Assembly (NCBI GenBank): GCA_031213475.1
Contig: JARUPZ010000024.1
Span: 930,001 to 994,000, forward strand
DNA: 64,000 nucleotides
Source: Nereocystis luetkeana
Lineage: Eukaryota > Sar > Phaeophyceae > Laminariales > Laminariaceae
Reading direction: 5' to 3'
Shown: positions 11,401 through 19,784 of the stretch, piece by piece
How the letters are laid out: the number at the start of each line of letters is the position of its first letter
Numbering within the stretch: position 1 is the stretch's first letter
Made by a program: the position numbers and the translations under genes
Notes under the pieces: model-generated
Told to the model about the DNA's origin: nothing
Database searches by the model: none
The model's input: only the letters and a program-made list of their open reading frames with translations

Positions 11401-13342
11401 AACCGCTATCCGAAAAACTGATACACTAAACGGTAGAATTATCATCCAAAGGGGATCTGAAATATGCACTGCTTTTAACCGCTAGCCGAAAAAATGATAC
11501 ACTAAAAACGGCAGATCGTGCAGATCATGCAGATCATGCAGATCATAAAAACGTGATCTGTCTGTTGAGGGGAAAAAAGACAAGACACGACGATAGGGCT
11601 CCCACCCGACAAAAATATCTAGATCACGTTAATCACATGGAAAATGTAAATCATGAAGTTGTACATGGGGATCTGACCTCGAGGGCAACCGGCAAGACCT
11701 CGGCGATGACCTCGTAGTGTTCCGGCCTCGCCCCCATCGCAACGCTCCGGTCCGCGAATGAGTACACCGGGGCCAGCCCCTGCTTCAGCATGTCCTCCAT
11801 TTTCACCTGAAGCAGCAAAAACACCGATCAATATGACAATATTCGATATAATTATCAACATCAAATCCCATTACATTGTCGTTTTTAACACCATTTTCAG
11901 TATTATAGATACCAATGCCGTTCCAGTGCCAGTATCATAAATACCAGGTATCAATGTCAGCATTAATATCGAACAAAATACACCACAGAGGCAAGTGGAG
12001 GGGAGAGGGGGGGGGGGAGGGGGGGGGCGTACTAATTTGTCGCTTGCCTTAGTCCTTTGACCATTGACCACGCATCCCTGTGGAGAGGGGGGAGCGCAGG
12101 GGGCGAACATTATCATAAACGCGGGGGCGAAATTATCTTCATTTATATGCAACGAAAACCAAGGCTGGTCCTACGCATGCCTGGAACATAGAGCTCTCAT
12201 GTTACCCTCCCTCCCCCCTTCCCTCCGTCCCACCCTCTCTCCCCCTCCTCCCTCCCTGTCATGATGCTGACCAGCGAGGAACTTCCACCACCGGATCTCG
12301 CTATCCTCTCCGCCATGCACGATAATGAGTACCCCCTCCCTCTCCCTCCCCCTCTCCCTCCCCCCCTACCTCTCCCTCCCCCTCTCCCTCCCCCTCACCA
12401 TAATATTGACCAGACCAACGAGGAACTTGGACTGTCGGATCATGTTGTCCTCGAACATCAACCGCATCGACGGTTCGTACATGAACAGCCTGGCGAAGAA
12501 CGTGTCGTACAGCACCACCAAAGGCGTCACCGAGCCGCTCACGGGGCTCTGCCGAAAACCGAAACCGAAAACCGAAACCGAAAACCGAACCCGCAACCGA
12601 AACCGAAGTCGAACCAAAAGCAAAACCAAAACCAAGAGCGAACCCGAAACCGGATCGATTCCGGATCCATACCAAAAAAACGAAACCGAAAACGATATCG
12701 AATCGAACCATCCGAAACCGAAACCGAAACGGTCCGTGACGCGGCGCAATCATCCAGCGACAAGAAGATGGAAGCGGAGGGAGGCAGGGAGGCAGGGTGG
12801 GGAGCGAGTGGGGTTATGTATATACCAGGTACCTGGTATACCTGGTATGTTGTACTTTTAATAAACTGGTTAACTCGTACCTGGGGTGTTAATAATCGTA
12901 CATACTGCTGCTGTATTTCATTCTTAATACGAGCACGCATTTCAAATATATTTCAAGATTCCAGTGTAATCTTCTCAATGGTTCATACCAGGCACCAGGT
13001 ACTTCCCTACATTCGTACATCCACATTATAGGCAGGTGCTGGGGCGTAGAAGGGAAGACACGTAATGCTGCTGGTAATACCATTACTATTAATATTACGG
13101 GGGACCATATTAAATAGAACCTACGGTCCATACAAAAAATGATATATTTCGCTATTTTTACTAACAGTATTTGGTCCTACTTACTATGGTCCCCCGTAAT
13201 ACTGCAAAAAATCTTAAATCGGTTTGCTCACCATGGCTTCCGGTCCTTCTGAAATCATGGCCCAGTTGCGCTTCACGAATTTGAGCGTCGAGTGGGTGAG
13301 TACCACGCGTCGGTTCACATTCTGGGGGTGAAACCGCTCGTG
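330..13342 (-). CDS. Globin-domain protein with long Gly/Ser-rich C-terminal region (multi-exon gene, core part)
   Basis: Eight exons read leftwards with matching splice phases: 13342-13232, 12548-12399, 11806-11678, 10779-10645 (all phase 0), 6195-5825, 3829-2933, 1714-1317 and 940-330. The first four give a globin fold close in pattern to flavohaemoglobin globin domains: an A-helix TLKFVKRNW, a B/C segment VVLYDTFFARLFMYEPSMR, Phe at CD1 (MFEDN), Gln at E7 (RQSKF), the F/G motif GARPEHY and the H-helix AEAW. The proximal F8 His is replaced by Ser (FADRSVAMG), so ordinary haem ligation is doubtful. The next four exons encode about 760 residues of Gly/Ser/Ala-rich sequence with short conserved-looking islands (SEFDFSEDLATDG, RVNPWRQMKLHELMAKLEDN). 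Donors are nearly all GTGAGT or GTGAGG. The gene probably starts at 39026 and runs past position 101. The globin call is firm. The join to the low-complexity exons rests on phase and strand agreement. Function is unknown; a regulatory or sensor role is inference. Confidence 0.75.
1317..1714 (-). CDS. Globin gene exon 8: basic and Gly-rich segment
   Basis: This 398-nt exon is entered in phase 2 (AG+C) after a C-rich tract and CCCGCAG, and left in phase 1 at CCAG/GTGAGG. It encodes SSEFDFSEDLATDGPARRRG, IVSRMRRTASSVIRHPFRT and a Ser/Asn/Gly run ending SSAAGGDPG. The upstream intron carries the long TTG/TTGTTG tract at 1757-2175. Confidence 0.7.
1757..2175. repeat. (TTG)n microsatellite and degenerate continuation
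   Basis: About 20 uninterrupted TTG units from 1757, then TTG/CTG/GTG-mixed sequence to about 2175, in the intron between exons 7 and 8 of the globin gene. It produces spurious Cys/Leu/Val-rich reading frames. Confidence 0.9.
2336..2404. repeat. (ACT)n microsatellite
   Basis: CCACCACCACTACTACTAGT then uninterrupted ACT units. Confidence 0.9.
2490..2740. repeat. GATCT-rich dispersed repeat, copy 1
   Basis: Repeated TAGATCAT/GATCTATC words surround a shared CCGGTGGGAGCC motif. It lies in a globin-gene intron. Confidence 0.6.
2933..3829 (-). CDS. Globin gene exon 7: Gly-rich segment
   Basis: This 897-nt exon is entered in phase 2 (CG+A gives Arg) after CTACCCAG and left in phase 2 at AG/GTGAGG. 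It contains VSPPTGSSSKPPSRR, MDSIRQSESASPADNAS, long Gly/Ala runs, KKITRSASLEDDDDNALRRR and SLTAGYVRSQSVTDEVLPM. RSASLE and RSQSVT resemble basophilic kinase or 14-3-3 sites, but this is motif-level only. Its donor sequence is repeated about four times in the first 70 bp of the next intron. Confidence 0.7.
4309..4404. mobile_element. Family-A element, diverged
   Basis: Terminal repeats with mismatches (AGGACGGCAGTCTCATTATG and CCCAAAACGGGACTGCAG). The TTAA flanks are decayed. Confidence 0.6.
4635..4750. mobile_element. Family-B miniature element, degraded right end
   Basis: The left terminal repeat is intact after TA. The right end reads ACTATGCCCCCAAAAGGG instead of ACTATGGTCCCCCGTAA, as if recombined with a family-A end. 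Confidence 0.75.
4752..4930. repeat. Family-I dispersed repeat, copy 1
   Basis: TACCGGCACTATAACGGCAC and nearby CACTACTACG and TGTGCCAAGCG words recur in order at 52395-52600. Confidence 0.45.
5104..5192. mobile_element. Family-A element
   Basis: GACCGCAGTCCTGTTTTGGG pairs with CCCCAAAACGGCACTGCAGT. The centre is CAAATTTCAAGAAG. Confidence 0.75.
5385..5515. repeat. Family-F dispersed repeat, copy 1
   Basis: GGCATCCCTACAACGCCGGG, GGCATTGCTTGCATCAAGCG and GTATGAAGGGCGAGCTGCAT are shared with 46025-46210. Confidence 0.65.
5825..6195 (-). CDS. Globin gene exon 6: Ser/Gly-rich segment
   Basis: This exon is 371 nt, entered in phase 0 after a weak acceptor (CTTTTAAG) and left in phase 2 at CG/GTGAGT. 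It encodes VDPHSSAYAPALSSNSATKV, a GGGGGN stretch, ENAWGRKISAASSMATGPLS and DVPPTACFLSDGEPDALSS. No domain is recognised. The preceding 4.4-kb intron holds a GGGTA array, a poly-G run and family-E repeat. Further exons inside that intron cannot be excluded. Confidence 0.6.
6215..6465. repeat. GGGTA pentanucleotide array
   Basis: About 45 units of TAGGG/GGGTA with occasional CAGGG and TATGG variants on the plus strand, in the globin intron before exon 6. It is G-rich on one strand, so G-quadruplex formation is possible. It is not a TTAGGG telomere repeat. Confidence 0.9.
6481..6503. repeat. Poly-G run
   Basis: An uninterrupted run of about 22 G. Comparable runs are at 1726, 3878 (G) and 1270 (C). 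Confidence 0.9.
6915..7200. repeat. Family-E dispersed repeat, copy 1
   Basis: AACCCTTTCGGGGGCTCGAG, then CACGCGGCTTTCGCCGCG and TTGGTGGCGTTTCTCC-AAAA, as in 14495-14740. Located in the globin intron between exons 5 and 6. Confidence 0.5.
7200..8230. other. No feature assigned, intron sequence
   Basis: Unique-looking sequence of mixed composition in the globin intron between exons 5 and 6. Short frames are open on both strands, but none is coding-like. Confidence 0.4.
8233..8330. mobile_element. Family-A element with both TTAA flanks
   Basis: TTAACCCATATAGGACCCCA at the left and GTGCTAAAAGGGTTAA at the right. Confidence 0.8.
8505..8965 (+). repeat. Four ~107-126-bp degenerate tandem units
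   Basis: Each unit has GCTGCCAGCGCTATG, TCAACGTGCCTCCGGAGG, CTAGAGCCGTTGGAGGTGAT and GGACGAAGAGGTCAACGACG, separated by A-rich spacers. The last unit opens into a 204-codon plus frame. Confidence 0.8.
8881..9495 (+). CDS. Unidentified open frame, acidic repeat then basic segment
   Basis: The 204-codon frame starts in the last tandem unit and reads LEPLEVMDEEAKDEEVNDED, TLFTTLSGVAIDRVLPGEKR, SESALHIWDSKHPKKYNNEV and GRKRGGRRRKGRPGRL. The first half is coding-like; the rest could be chance. No family is recognised. It could be a relic of a captured gene inside the globin intron. The minus strand is also open across most of it. Confidence 0.25.
   Translation: MVYCSVCIQRTSGGRLEPLEVMDEEAKDEEVNDEDTEDTDNGTLFTTLSGVAIDRVLPGEKRLFGRARQSESALHIWDSKHPKKYNNEVTGGRKRGGRRRKGRPGRLSIEGRFPLATSGGNIKSVQHKYEKKQTVLTFQTRAVFENMEMVDTSNVHEPYRNLDPNPKPIRLNQTCFWLDLDRRKYVRLGGQVAKNLFEKRVGGH
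9999..10112. mobile_element. Family-B miniature element, full copy
   Basis: Both terminal repeats are nearly perfect and flanked by TA. The internal part carries an extra TATTAA. It sits in the globin intron between exons 5 and 6. Confidence 0.85.
10645..10779 (-). CDS. Globin gene exon 5: H helix
   Basis: The exon has 45 codons, with acceptor GGGCTGCAG after a pyrimidine-rich tract and donor GAG/GTGAGG, both phase 0. It encodes SCAGEGVWTAAVAEAWGQV then MSFAIMVVVERTVESWGS. The AEAWGQ stretch matches the conserved Trp of the globin H helix. It ends the globin domain. Confidence 0.8.
10985..11690. repeat. GATCT-rich repeat block in globin intron
   Basis: Several imperfect units with GGCTCCCAYCCGG, AGATCATGC and GGGGATCTGACCTCGA. 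A roughly 85-bp tandem pair starting ATCATCCAAAGGGGATCTGA is at 11350-11515, followed by a short GCAGATCAT run. The GATCTGAC motif coincides with the exon 4 donor. Confidence 0.7.
11678..11806 (-). CDS. Globin gene exon 4: F and G helices, proximal His absent
   Basis: The exon has 43 codons, with acceptor CTTCAG and donor GAG/GTCAGA, both phase 0. It encodes VKMEDMLKQGLAPVYSFADR and then SVAMGARPEHYEVIAEVLPVALE. GARPEHY aligns without a gap to the KPEHY/KPEQY motif of flavohaemoglobins, in which the F8 His lies eight residues before that motif's His or Gln. Here that position is Ser (codon AGC). The donor GTCAGATC is repeated several times in the following intron. Confidence 0.85.
12030..12090. 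repeat. Family-G short repeat, copy 1
   Basis: CTTTGACCATTGACCACGCA followed by TCCCT. It also occurs at 42565-42640 and, in reverse, at about 61800-61880. Confidence 0.5.
12305..12395. repeat. CCCTCT polypyrimidine tract
   Basis: About 90 bp of CCCTCTCCCTCC repeats just beyond the donor of globin exon 3 (purine-rich on the coding strand). Confidence 0.85.
12399..12548 (-). CDS. Globin gene exon 3: B to E helices
   Basis: The exon has 50 codons, with a GGCAG acceptor and an ATG/GTGAGG donor, both phase 0. Visible landmarks are Phe at B10 (DTFFARLF), Pro at C2 (YEPS), Phe at CD1 (LMFED) and Gln at E7 (IRQSKF). Gln at E7 is usual in bacterial and fungal flavohaemoglobins. The downstream intron holds a CCCTCT-rich tract and a degraded copy of this exon's 3' end at about 12245-12300. 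Confidence 0.85.
12543..12735. repeat. CCGAAA hexanucleotide array
   Basis: Imperfect AACCGAAACCGAAACCGA repeats occupy the intron immediately upstream of globin exon 3, adjoining its acceptor. Confidence 0.85.
13093..13201. mobile_element. Family-B miniature element near globin exon 2
   Basis: A full copy with TA flanks, inserted about 30 bp downstream of the exon 2 donor. The internal sequence is more diverged than the ends. Confidence 0.85.
13232..13342 (-). CDS. Globin gene exon 2: pre-A segment and A helix
   Basis: The exon has 37 codons between a TTTCAG acceptor and an ATG/GTGAGC donor, phase 0 at both ends. It encodes HERFHPQNVNRRVV and then LTHSTLKFVKRNWAMISEG, which matches the globin A helix including the conserved Trp (residue 81 if exon 1 is correct). 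Family-B miniature element 13093-13201 sits about 30 bp into the downstream intron. Confidence 0.8.
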
Positions 13343-13858
13343 CTGAAATCACACGAAAAACATGGACGGAGGAGGCAAGAAAGGCGCAAGAGACGGCGAT
13401 GCAGCAGAACAAGGCAAGCGCGATAAGAGCAAAATGTATGTCAGGAAAGCTTAACAAAATATTATTGACAGTACTGCTGATACACTGTGAGTATTGCAGT
13501 ACTGCTGTTGATGACATGACCAATGTTTATAGAATGCCCGAGGTATGATCTAGTATCGTCCTGCTGCTGCTGTTGAAAGTTTTTTGTTTTGTTTACAAAT
13601 ATTGATTTACATTCATACCAGTACGCGCACGCATTGATGCACCAGTGTAGTACGCGTGGCATAAAAAATGTAATCGAAACCATCTGGGGCAGATGCACAG
13701 CACAGTAGTAGTACCTGGTACCTATTATGACCGAGGGCCACAGTAAATAATACCACATGTTGTTGGTAAAAGTAGCAAAATAGACCTGGTACCTGGTATG
13801 TCACTAGTGGGGATGGGATGGAGCCACATACAATACCCGCTCTATTAAATACTAGTGG

Positions 13859-14255
13859 CGCCACGGGTCATGACCCCGAGCCACCGGTCGGTTGAGGAAG
13901 TGTTCGAAGTCTCACCGGTCGGGTCGAGTCCGGTCAGGAAGCTTTCAAACTCTCACGGGTCGGGTCGGGTCGGGTCGGGTCGCCCTTGCCCGACCGGACG
14001 TGACCCGCGAGGTTGGACCCGACACATGAACAGCCCTGCTCAATTCCAACACGTGAACAGCCCTGCGAGTACCAACTGCAGACTGTGTATCCCAGGCGGG
14101 TGGGTCATGGCCTGATCCGGGAGGTCTTCAAAACTCACGGGTCGTGTCGGGGAAGGAGGTTTTCGAAATATCAAGGGTCGGCTCGAGGCAACCCGGCCCG
14201 ACCCGACCCGACCCGACCCGACCGAACCCGCGAGTTATTAACCGACCCGTGAATA
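13859..14255. repeat. GGGTC/GACCC element, copy 1
   Basis: An imperfect inverted structure: CACGGGTCATGACCC at the left, (GGGTC)n with CAGGAAGCTTTCAAACTCTC, and (GACCC)n ending CCGACCCGTGAATAGCCCT. Similar copies are at 55056 and 56925. Confidence 0.75.
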
Positions 14256-14494
14256 GCCCTACTGGTATATCCATAGGGACGTGAGAGGCAAACCAATGAC
14301 GACCAAAGATGACGATGATCTATATATAGCATCAGACACCACCAAACAACGCGGGCTGCTCTGTGCATACGCCGGACAGGGGGCCCCGGGCGCTTTTGTT
14401 TCGGGCTCCAACACAGGGCAGGCCGGGGCACCCCCCCTTAAGTGCAACACAATGTTGCAGATAAACTCGTGCAACACGTTTTGGTCAGTTTCTA

Positions 14495-14740
14495 TCGTGC
14501 ACGTCCGCCCAGACCCAATCCGTCCCCAACCCTGTTACCCTATCCTAAGCCGCAACCCTTCGGGGGGCTCGGGATCGGCAGGGGTGGTCGCGCGCGCGGC
14601 TCCGTCGCGTGTTTCGATGGCGTTTTTCCAGAACAAAAAAACCCCGCGGAGCCAAACTGAATGCCAGCTTCGACCAATCAACATACAGCTGATAGTGGCG
14701 TTGCACGAGCTTCTTTGAAAGGGGGTCGTATGGCAATTAG
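14495..14740. repeat. Family-E dispersed repeat, copy 2
   Basis: CAACCCTTCGGGGGGCTCGG, GCGTGTTTCGATGGCGTTTT and CCAGAACAAAAAAACC parallel copy 1. Confidence 0.5.
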
Positions 14741-14924
14741 GGCCTCTCAAAAACGTGCAGGTGTCTGACAGGCGAGGGGAGGGGCGGGGTCTGTGTGTCG
14801 GCGTCGGCCGAGGCTTCGTTCCCACATGGCAACGCAATCCGTCTACTATCTGGGAGCAGGCAGACTTGCAGCCGTATCATAGATTAATAACCAATACCGT
14901 CTACTACCTAATCTGTCCGAAAAT

Positions 14925-15290
14925 ATAACACACAGTTGGACTCTGGTTTCAACATCAAACGGTGACTATACTTCCGGTTAGAGTGGTACCGTAAATCACA
15001 CATACGGGTTGTCGGACAACCCACACCCCCAGAGTGAATTTCCGAGCCGATTTTCTGCAAAAGAAGGGAAGCACACAAAACGAAAACGATGGTCTTGAAC
15101 AAGAAAAAAAAAATGGAGGAAATTCTCGATATATATATATATATATATATATACCTGGTATGTAGTATATAAAACAGAGACCCGTATCGCTCGGCGTTTG
15201 CAGCACTGCTGTCTTCGTTCCCCGGTATCGATAAAATCAGCCTCGAATTTTGTGAAAGGTAGGGGGTGTGCTATCTTGCGTATTACTCCT
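14925..15290. repeat. Family-C dispersed repeat
   Basis: Shares with other copies ACAACCCACACCCCCAGA, TTTCCGAGCCGATTTTCTGC, CGCTCGGCGTTTGC and AAATCAGCCTCGAATTTTGT near the right end. An (AT)n run is inside. Confidence 0.6.
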
Positions 15291-15779
15291 GCTACATACC
15301 AGAACTGGGGTATGACAAAGGAGGTGCGTCCAGAGCGTAACGCAAGGGGCCGTGCACCCGCCACGACCACCAGCAGCGGGCCTAGCAGCACTCACGCGGG
15401 CCTCGAGCCTCGGGGCAGGGTGGCGAGGGAACCCCGCGCGGTCCGGCTGGTGGACTTATCACTTTGAGGACCGCGTGGGGGGGTGGCGACGCCTTTTGCC
15501 TTTCAACCTTCTTGAGGACTGCAGCCCCATTTGGGGGACTCATTACCTACAGTAGAGTTCGTCCCTGCGCAAAGGAGTTCGTCCCTACAAGAGCAGCGCG
15601 GGAACATCGCTACATCATGAGAGCGCCATGTGCGCAGGCAGCCTGGGGAGTTGGAGAGGCTGACCACCGCGCGGGTACGGCATGCGCTGCAGGAAGGACG
15701 GGACTGTCGGCGTTGGCTGGGACGGCTGCACCCGGTAAATGGAAACCAAGGCGCGCGCAGTGGTACGAAACAGGGAGTG

Positions 15780-17545
15780 CCCAGATTCGCAACAGAGAAC
15801 AAGAAAAACAAATTCAGGAAAAAAACTAAAAAGGAGGAGGGGGCGAGCCTCTCGCCGGCTGAGAAGAAACGCTAGCACGCGAGGCTCGTAAGAGGCAGAA
15901 AGAGGCACTTGTGGCGGTAGTGACCTACAATGTGCGCACCCTGGCTGTAAAGGGGAACCACGGGTACGAACATGATGAGTACAGGCGAAGGCCCACCAAC
16001 TTGGCTTGTGAATAGATCGGCCTACAGGAAGCTCGAAGAGCTGGCAGGACGACATTCCGCGCCGCGGGGTATCAACTTTTCTGTTCAGGCCAGAAGAAAA
16101 CAGAAGGCAGGCAGGGCCTGTACGGGGTTGGTTCGGCCGCTAAGGGAGTCCAAACGCCATAAAGCTTCGTACACGCACGGGATAATTGACGAACTGCTTG
16201 TGTCGACGCGCTTCGAGTTGGCTGGTGAATATGAGGCATTTAATTTCGTCGTTGGTGTAAGCTCCAACAGAGTGCACCAAGGACGCCGAGCTGCAATGTA
16301 TTTCCTGGCAAAAGCTGGAGGACTCAGTCGAACAGATCCCAACGAAAGAGTGCTTTTGTTTGTACTGATGGATGCCAATGGACGAACTGGGCATATATTG
16401 GTAGGGTGCAGTGATGATAAAAATAAAGTACTGGGGGCATACGGGCGTGATGTTATCAACGACAACGACACACGATTTCTGTTGCTCGCCACTAATTGCA
16501 AGTTAGATCTCACCGACACGTTTTTCAGCACACGCATGGGTGGAACATCGCGTACGCACAATGACACAGACCCGACTGACCGTGAGCGGATTGACTACCG
16601 CCTAACCCGACAAGTTCGTCGGTCTACAAGCACATGCCGTTAAAAGACGTCCCTCAGCCCCCGTCAGCAGCGAAGCCTGGCTCACATCAGAACATCTCTC
16701 TGGTCGCTTTACATCATACCGACAAGAACGCAAGACGCTAAAAGCCCGACCGTTCGACAGGCAGTTGCTTATGTGTCCGACAAGAAGTGTGGCGGGCGAA
16801 TTGCCGCGAGGCTCGTTTCCCTTTTCAACCAACCTCTTTCAGCCCGGTGACACCACTGTTGACATGGTGGCTCTATTCTATTCACCACAGCTATCATCGT
16901 CGCGGTATAGCAGAAGTACCTCTTTCACCACGCCGATGGAACGGAAGCGTGGGCGGTGCGAGTCTGCTGAAACCTTGGCTGCTTTAAACACTATTACGGG
17001 GGACCATAGTTAATAGGACCTATGGTATACATAAAAGCCTATACATTTAACCATTTTTACTAACAATATTTGGTCCTATTAACTATGGTCCCCCGTAATA
17101 GCACGGAACGCGAGGGAAGGTGCGCGACGAGTCTTGCGCGCTCATCCACCCCCGGGGATAGAACGGCTCGGAAAACTCCGAGAACCGCGTGTGCGAATCT
17201 GCAAGAGGTGATTGCTGCAGGAGGGCATGCGTAAATCGAGCACTCAGGAATCGTTTGGATGTCACACAGGGGGGCTACGGCAAGGCTTGCATGCTGTCGC
17301 CGCTGCTGTTCGAACATGTTAATTGCTGCTGCGATACACGTTGCTACAGTACGCTTCAGCGAGGACGGAGACATAGTAAGGGGTTTCGTCCACCTGGGGG
17401 GGGGATGCGGTGGTCGGAAAATAGGTGCTATGGACATGCGTGCGAAGGGAAGTGTGGGGCATGCTGTACGCGGACGACGCAGGAATTGTTTCGAAGCCGG
17501 CGGAGGGACTTGCTAAAACGATGAGTCATGGCGATCACGTACTGT
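15780..17545 (+). mobile_element. Decayed non-LTR (LINE-type) retrotransposon
   Basis: Endonuclease remnants start at about 15911 with VAVVTYNVRTLAVKG and continue through frame changes to MDANGRTG, VLGAYGRDVINDNDTRFLLL, ALDLTDTFF-like TNCKLDLTDTFF and ERIDYRLTRQVRR, the usual order of an APE-type endonuclease of LINE elements. Reverse transcriptase remnants follow: GYGKACMLSPLLFEHVN (RQGCxLSPLLF-like) near 17275, FSEDGDIVRGFVHL and the catalytic-site motif MLYADDAGIVSKPA near 17462. Stops and frameshifts break it throughout. A family-B element is inserted at 16992-17100. The 3' end is uncertain. Confidence 0.8.
16992..17100. mobile_element. Family-B miniature element inside the LINE
   Basis: Intact terminal repeats (TTACGGGGGACCATAGTTAA and its complement) are flanked by TA on both sides. 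It splits the LINE between the endonuclease and reverse transcriptase parts, so it is younger than the LINE. Confidence 0.85.
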
Positions 17546-17873
17546 AGGTACAATTGTGTGAGGGCAGCTTTTTATTATTCGAGCAGTAGTTGAGGGTCAC
17601 TGGCGTGTACGAGACGGAGACTTTATACATATATGACTAACATAAGGAATAGCCCGAATCCTGACGTACGTCGATTAGACCCAATCAACCACTTTTGACA
17701 GAGAGCAATACCTACTAGGTTACGTACAGGGGCCAGGTCCTCCCTATTGTGGACAGCAGCAGCAGTCTGTGTCAACGCGTCAACCATTCCCTCGAGTAAG
17801 CGGTAAGCTCGCACATACCGTATCACGCCGGGGGATTGAGATTAACGCAGTATAACACCGACAGTATATACCT

Positions 17874-17979
17874 CAACCCTTTCAAGACTGCAGTCTCGTT
17901 CTGGGGACAATAGGGGACAAATTACTTGGAATTTAAGTGGTTTGCCCCCAAAACGGGACTGGAGTCCTAAAAGGGTTAA
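17874..17979. mobile_element. Family-A element
   Basis: An internal 12-bp duplication of GGGGACAA makes it longer than most. The right flank is TTAA. Confidence 0.8.
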
Positions 17980-18004
17980 CCCACACCCCTCGAACGAATT
18001 TCGA

Positions 18005-18230
18005 AGCCGACGGTCTCAACACAATGGGGACAGCAGCGTAAACACCGAGGAGCGACGCATGTGTCTACGGAAATATTTCGTAATACTCCCAACGCCTCCC
18101 CTTCTCGTCGCGTGCGGCCCCCCACGCTTTGGAGAAAACTGACCCTGAAATTTGTCCCAGGGGGTGTGTTATTTTTATCACCCAGTGTGTTATCTTATCA
18201 CCCGGTGTTACACGGTAAGCTCTACTGAAT
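18005..18230. repeat. Family-C repeat, partial
   Basis: GACGGTCTCAACACAATGG, GACCCTGAAATTTGTCCCAG and GGGTGTGTTATTTTTATCAC match the right part of the copies at 24475 and 26385. Confidence 0.5.
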
Positions 18231-18343
18231 GACGATACTCGCCCTGCTGCGCACCGACACTAACTGTATAGACGAAACTACTTTCAAAAGGCCGAACTTG
18301 GCCACGTTTACATACACCTAAATTGGCCGTGGGAAGGTTTGCC

Positions 18344-18755
18344 TTAACGCCTTTAGAACCGCAGTCCCGTTTTGGGGATAAACTACTTGAAATTTGAGTG
18401 GTTTGTACCCAAAACGGTATTGCGGTTAGGGTTTACCCTTTTAGGACTGCAGTCCCGTTTGGGGGGCAAACTACTTAGAATTTGATTGGTTCATCCCCAA
18501 AACGGAACTGCGGCTCTAAACGGGTTAAAAAAGGCTTCAGACCCTTTTCCAAAAAAGAGGGGGAGGAGGGGGGCTTAACCCTTCGAGGACCGCAGTCCGG
18601 TTTTGGGGACAAATTACTTGGAATTCAAGTGGTTGGTCCCCAAAAAGGGACTGCGGCTCTAACGGGGTTAACAGCTAATTCGATCCCCAACCCCTTCAGA
18701 ACAGCTGTACCCACGTTTTTTGGGACAGCTCACTTGGAATTAGGGTGGAGTCATT
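18344..18755. mobile_element. Array of four family-A elements
   Basis: Three nearly complete copies (18344-18435, 18432-18528, 18575-18671), two of them sharing an end, plus a half copy at 18688-18755. Copy 3 has TTAA at both ends. The copies differ from each other, so this is clustering of separate insertions rather than recent tandem duplication. Confidence 0.8.
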
Positions 18756-18763
18756 TTTGCAGT

Positions 18764-19060
18764 AGAATCGGCAGGGCTAATATCCGCCTTGATGGCGATT
18801 TTCGTGTCCGAAAATAACGCCGTTAGACCGGGACTCCCTTAGCCTGGGGACACAGGGTAGATGCCCTCACACGTCACTCTGAACCCCGACCCCTTTCAGA
18901 AGAACAAACAATGCCAATCGTGTCTCTCCCGGCGCCAAAAGCACGTTTCAAATACAAAGCCTTGTTGATCCCCCTCCTTCTGGGAGTCTCGCCAAACAAG
19001 GTGCCATGGTTGGACGCACGCACGCACGATCATCACCCTCGAGGCCGCAGAAAACACAAA
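18764..19060. repeat. Family-D dispersed repeat, copy 1
   Basis: Shares with 41092-41375 the words GAAAATAACGCCGTTAGAC, GGGGACACAGGGTAGATG, AAAGCACGTTTCAAATAC and CTTCTGGGAGTC in the same order. Confidence 0.6.
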
Positions 19061-19177
19061 TAAACCGCCACCAATATCACAAAACAAAGTACGTCCAAGT
19101 TCCACAAAACAGTCCCCCCACCAAACCCGGGGGAATGAGCCCTAAGCCGTACCTGTGTACAGCAGTGGTGCCCACTT

Positions 19178-19283
19178 CGACCCTTTTAGTTATGCAGTCC
19201 CGTTCTGAGGACAGACTACTTAGAATTACTTAGAATTGGAGAGGTTCGTCCGCAGAACGGGACTGCGGTCCTAAAAGGGTCAA
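19178..19283. mobile_element. Family-A element
   Basis: The centre has a direct duplication of ACTTAGAATT. The terminal repeat is AGTTATGCAGTCCCGTTCTG against CAGAACGGGACTGCGGTCCT. Confidence 0.75.
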
Positions 19284-19393
19284 GACCATCCGTTTTAACA
19301 CATCTTCGGGAGGTACATGCTATACGTAGGACCAGGTGAATCTGCTTGTCACGAGAAAAAATGCTTGGAAATATATAATCGCCACTATTCACT

Positions 19394-19512
19394 GGGGGGG
19401 GGACAACAGTAAACAAGACCAAATATTATTATTAATAGTGAAAATAGCGCAGTGTATACCACGGTAGGTTTTCGTGTGTACCGTAGGTCATCTAGCATGG
19501 TCCCCGGTAATA
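19394..19512. mobile_element. Family-B miniature element, diverged
   Basis: The ends are weakened (GGGGGGGGACAACAGTAAAC and GCATGGTCCCCGGTAA), but the internal order matches the reverse orientation of the family. Confidence 0.6.
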
Positions 19513-19583
19513 GTAAAATAAAAATATCATAAAATTACTACAGATAAGACCACGTCTACTGCGTTGTCACGGGGTGGTCTTGA

Positions 19584-19784
19584 TTCACCCTTTTAGGACC
19601 CCAGTCCCGTTCTGGGGAGAATTCACTTGGAATTAGAGCGGTTTGTCCCCAAATCGGGACTGCGGTATTAAAGGGGTTAACCCTTTGAGGACCCGCCCCG
19701 TTTTGGGGATCAACTGCTTATAACTAGAGTACTTTGTCTCCACATACCTGGTGTTATACAGGAGTGGGGTGGTAAAGGGTTATA
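19584..19784. mobile_element. Two abutting family-A elements
   Basis: 19584-19680 and 19677-19784 share one TTAA. The second has gained a TACCTGGTG segment in its right arm. Confidence 0.75.

Noticed and set aside
12261-13031. 256-codon plus frame
   Set aside because: It is the antisense of globin exon 3, the CCGAAA array and intron sequence.
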